Positions 62,419-64,000 of a DNA stretch of 64,000 nt are shown one piece after another. Origin of the DNA: AP-15 sp963747735 (GTDB taxonomy: Bacteria; Pseudomonadota; Alphaproteobacteria; ATCC43930; CGMCC-115725); NCBI GenBank assembly GCA_963747735.1, contig CAVVGE010000004.1, positions 310,001 through 374,000 of the forward strand, read 5' to 3'. Below the pieces are notes generated by a model. The model was not told the origin of the DNA. It saw nothing but the letters and a program-made list of their open reading frames with translations, and searched no databases. How positions within the stretch are numbered: position 1 is the first letter of the stretch; the number at the start of each line of letters is the position of its first letter. The position numbers were made by a program, and so were the translations under genes.

Positions 62419-63374
62419 CCGCCCGGCGGCATGCGCTCGAACCAGCGCCGAGCGGCCGGCTGCCGGCGGTGCGCGGGCGGCTGGTGCGCAATGCGCCGCT
62501 CGGCAAGCAGACCTGGTTTGGCGCCGGCGGTGATGCGGAGGTGCTGTTCCGGCCGGCCGATGTGGCGGATCTGGCCGGATTTCTTGCGGGGTTGGCGCCG
62601 GCGATGCCGGTGACGGTGCTGGGTGTCGGCTCGAACCTTTTGGTGCGCGACGGCGGCATACCGGGCGTCACGATCCGGCTCGGCCGCGGCTTTGCCGGGG
62701 TCGCGTTCGACAAGGACGAGGTCATTGCCGGCGCCGGCACGCTCGACCGCATCGTCGCCCTCGCCGCCGCCGCAGAGGGGTTGAGCGGTTTCGAGTTCCT
62801 GTCCGGCATCCCCGGCACATTGGGCGGCAGCCTGCGCATGAACGCCGGCGCCTATGGCCGCGGGATCGAGGATGTGCTGGTGTCGGCGGCGGCGCTCGAC
62901 CGCAGCGGCGCGCGCCACGAAATCGACCGGGCGGGGATGCGGCTGTCCTACCGCGATTGCGGCGTCGATGCCGGCTGGATCTTTGTTGGCGCGCGGCTGC
63001 GCGGCGTTGCGGCCGACCGTGCCGAGATCATCGCGCGAATGGCGGCGATCGGCGCGGCGCGCGAAGCGGCGCAGCCGGTGCGGGCGCGGACCGGCGGCTC
63101 GACCTTTGCCAATCCGCCGGGCGACAGCGCATGGCGGCTGATCGACGCCGCCGGCTGCCGCGGCCTCGCCCGCGGCGGCGCGATGGTGTCGCCGCAGCAC
63201 ACCAATTTTCTGGTCAACACCGGCGCAGCCACGGCGGCCGATATCGAGGGGTTGGGCGAGGAGGTTCGGCGCCGCGTCTATGAGACGAGCGGGGTCGTGC
63301 TCGAATGGGAAATTCGCCGCATGGGTCGGCCGCTCGCCGCGATCGGCGGGCTCGCCGGTGAGAGCGCGCCATGA
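62415..63374 (+). CDS. murB: UDP-N-acetylenolpyruvoylglucosamine reductase
   Basis: 319 residues from ATG 62415. FAD enzyme of type I or II fold: LGKQTWFGAGGDAEVLFRP, LGVGSNLLVRDGGIPG, GFEFLSGIPGTLGGSLRMNAGAYG (FAD and substrate site), and GGSTFANPPGD with the catalytic Ser; AAGCRGLARGGAMVSPQHTNFLVN follows. Overlaps murC and ddl by 4 bp each. Confidence 0.96.
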   Translation: MTARRHALEPAPSGRLPAVRGRLVRNAPLGKQTWFGAGGDAEVLFRPADVADLAGFLAGLAPAMPVTVLGVGSNLLVRDGGIPGVTIRLGRGFAGVAFDKDEVIAGAGTLDRIVALAAAAEGLSGFEFLSGIPGTLGGSLRMNAGAYGRGIEDVLVSAAALDRSGARHEIDRAGMRLSYRDCGVDAGWIFVGARLRGVAADRAEIIARMAAIGAAREAAQPVRARTGGSTFANPPGDSAWRLIDAAGCRGLARGGAMVSPQHTNFLVNTGAATAADIEGLGEEVRRRVYETSGVVLEWEIRRMGRPLAAIGGLAGESAP

Positions 63375-64000
63375 ATAAAGAAGTCGCGGTGCTGATGGGC
63401 GGCTGGTCGGCCGAGCGCGAGGTGTCGCTGTCGAGCGGGCATGAATGCGCCAAGGCGCTCGCCGATTGCGGCTATCGGGTGCGGCTCGTCGATGCCGGCC
63501 GCGATTTGCCGGCATTGCTGGCGGCGCTCGAACCGCGCCCCGACGTGATCTTCAACGCATTGCACGGCACCGGCGGCGAGGACGGCACGGTGCAGGGCGT
63601 CTTTGAGATGCTGCGGATCCCCTACACCCATTCCGGTGTGCTGGCCTCGGCATTGGCGATGCACAAGCCGATGGCGAAGGAGCTCTTTGCGCGCGCCGGA
63701 TTGCCGGTGGCCGAGGGGCTGGTGGCGCAGCGCGCCGATTTTGTCGAGCGCGACCCGATGCCGGCGCCCTTTGTCGTCAAGCCGGTCAACCAGGGCTCGG
63801 CGATCGGCGTGCGCATCGTGCGCGTCAACGACAATTCCTGGCGCGAGGAGGTCAAGGAGTGGGGGTTCGGCGACGAGCTCCTGGTCGAGAAATTTATCCC
63901 GGGCCGCGAGCTGACCGTTGCGGTGATGGGCGACCGGGCGCTCGGCGTTTGCGAGATCATCCCGCGCGGCAGCTTTTACGATTACACATCCAAATACGCG
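63371..64000 (+). CDS. ddl: D-alanine-D-alanine ligase (5' part, runs off the window)
   Basis: 210 codons present from ATG 63371. VAVLMGGWSAEREVSLSSG (the MGGxSxEREVSL signature), FNALHGTGGEDGTVQGVFEMLRIPYTHSGVLASALAMHK, and the ATP-grasp part FVVKPVNQGSAIGVRIV and EKFIPGRELTVAV. The C-terminal catalytic Arg and Mg ligands lie outside. Confidence 0.96.
   Translation, partial: MNKEVAVLMGGWSAEREVSLSSGHECAKALADCGYRVRLVDAGRDLPALLAALEPRPDVIFNALHGTGGEDGTVQGVFEMLRIPYTHSGVLASALAMHKPMAKELFARAGLPVAEGLVAQRADFVERDPMPAPFVVKPVNQGSAIGVRIVRVNDNSWREEVKEWGFGDELLVEKFIPGRELTVAVMGDRALGVCEIIPRGSFYDYTSKYA

Overview
The window is a high-GC bacterial chromosome segment from an alphaproteobacterium, most likely near the Rhodospirillales. 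That placement is inferred from gene order (serC-serA-hisZ-purA, cysE-iscR-desulfurases-iscA-fdx, a full dcw cluster, dnaA-dnaN-recF-gyrB) and from the protein sequences; no rRNA is present to confirm it. Genes are densely packed with many ATGA/GTGA/TGATG overlaps, GTG and TTG starts are common, and essential reading frames are intact, with the notable exception of serC.

Region by region: 1-6.4 kb holds the 5' part of gltB and two divergent secreted proteins (a GH5 glycosidase and an unrecognised 804-residue exported protein). 6.6-16.3 kb holds tRNA-Val, a small lipoprotein, metC, a UgpA/UgpE-like permease pair, serC (broken by a 10-bp duplication), serA, hisZ, purA and an alpha/beta hydrolase. 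16.4-23.2 kb is an iron-sulfur and sulfur-transfer operon: cysE, iscR, two overlapping cysteine desulfurases, iscA, a very short HscA-like protein, ferredoxin, tenA and mnmA, ending at tRNA-Met.

23.2-29.5 kb is a decayed zone. A 1.4-kb remnant of an element lies between the tRNA-Met 3' end and an 11-bp copy of it; it holds phage-like debris and a small protein overlapping a broken Fic gene. The Mrp-type cation/proton antiporter operon that follows has lost its 5' genes and carries three single-base frameshifts. 29.5-34.3 kb holds rpsU, an ABC importer without an ATPase, and panC. 34.3-38.2 kb is a transporter flanked by two MetE-like methyltransferases, with a striking repeat array in the divergent promoter. 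38.5-40.5 kb holds a GH75-like protein, an orphan antitoxin and an unrecognised gene of accessory character.

40.5-47.3 kb is gyrB-recF-dnaN-dnaA on the minus strand, then an amidase and RNase Z. 50.7-64 kb is the division and cell wall cluster mraZ-rsmH-ftsL-ftsI-murE-murF-mraY-(no murD)-ftsW-murG-murC-murB-ddl, headed by a textbook MraZ operator: four CCCAT repeats at exactly 10-bp period over the promoter. The murD slot is occupied by five perfect or near-perfect 15-bp repeats.

Short tandem duplications, very often of exactly 15 bp, recur through the window both inside genes and between them. The most interesting signals are the miniature HscA-like protein in an ISC operon lacking IscU and HscB, the tRNA-bounded element remnant next to the dying antiporter operon, the missing murD, and the MetE-like/transporter unit with its ATTGCC repeat operator.
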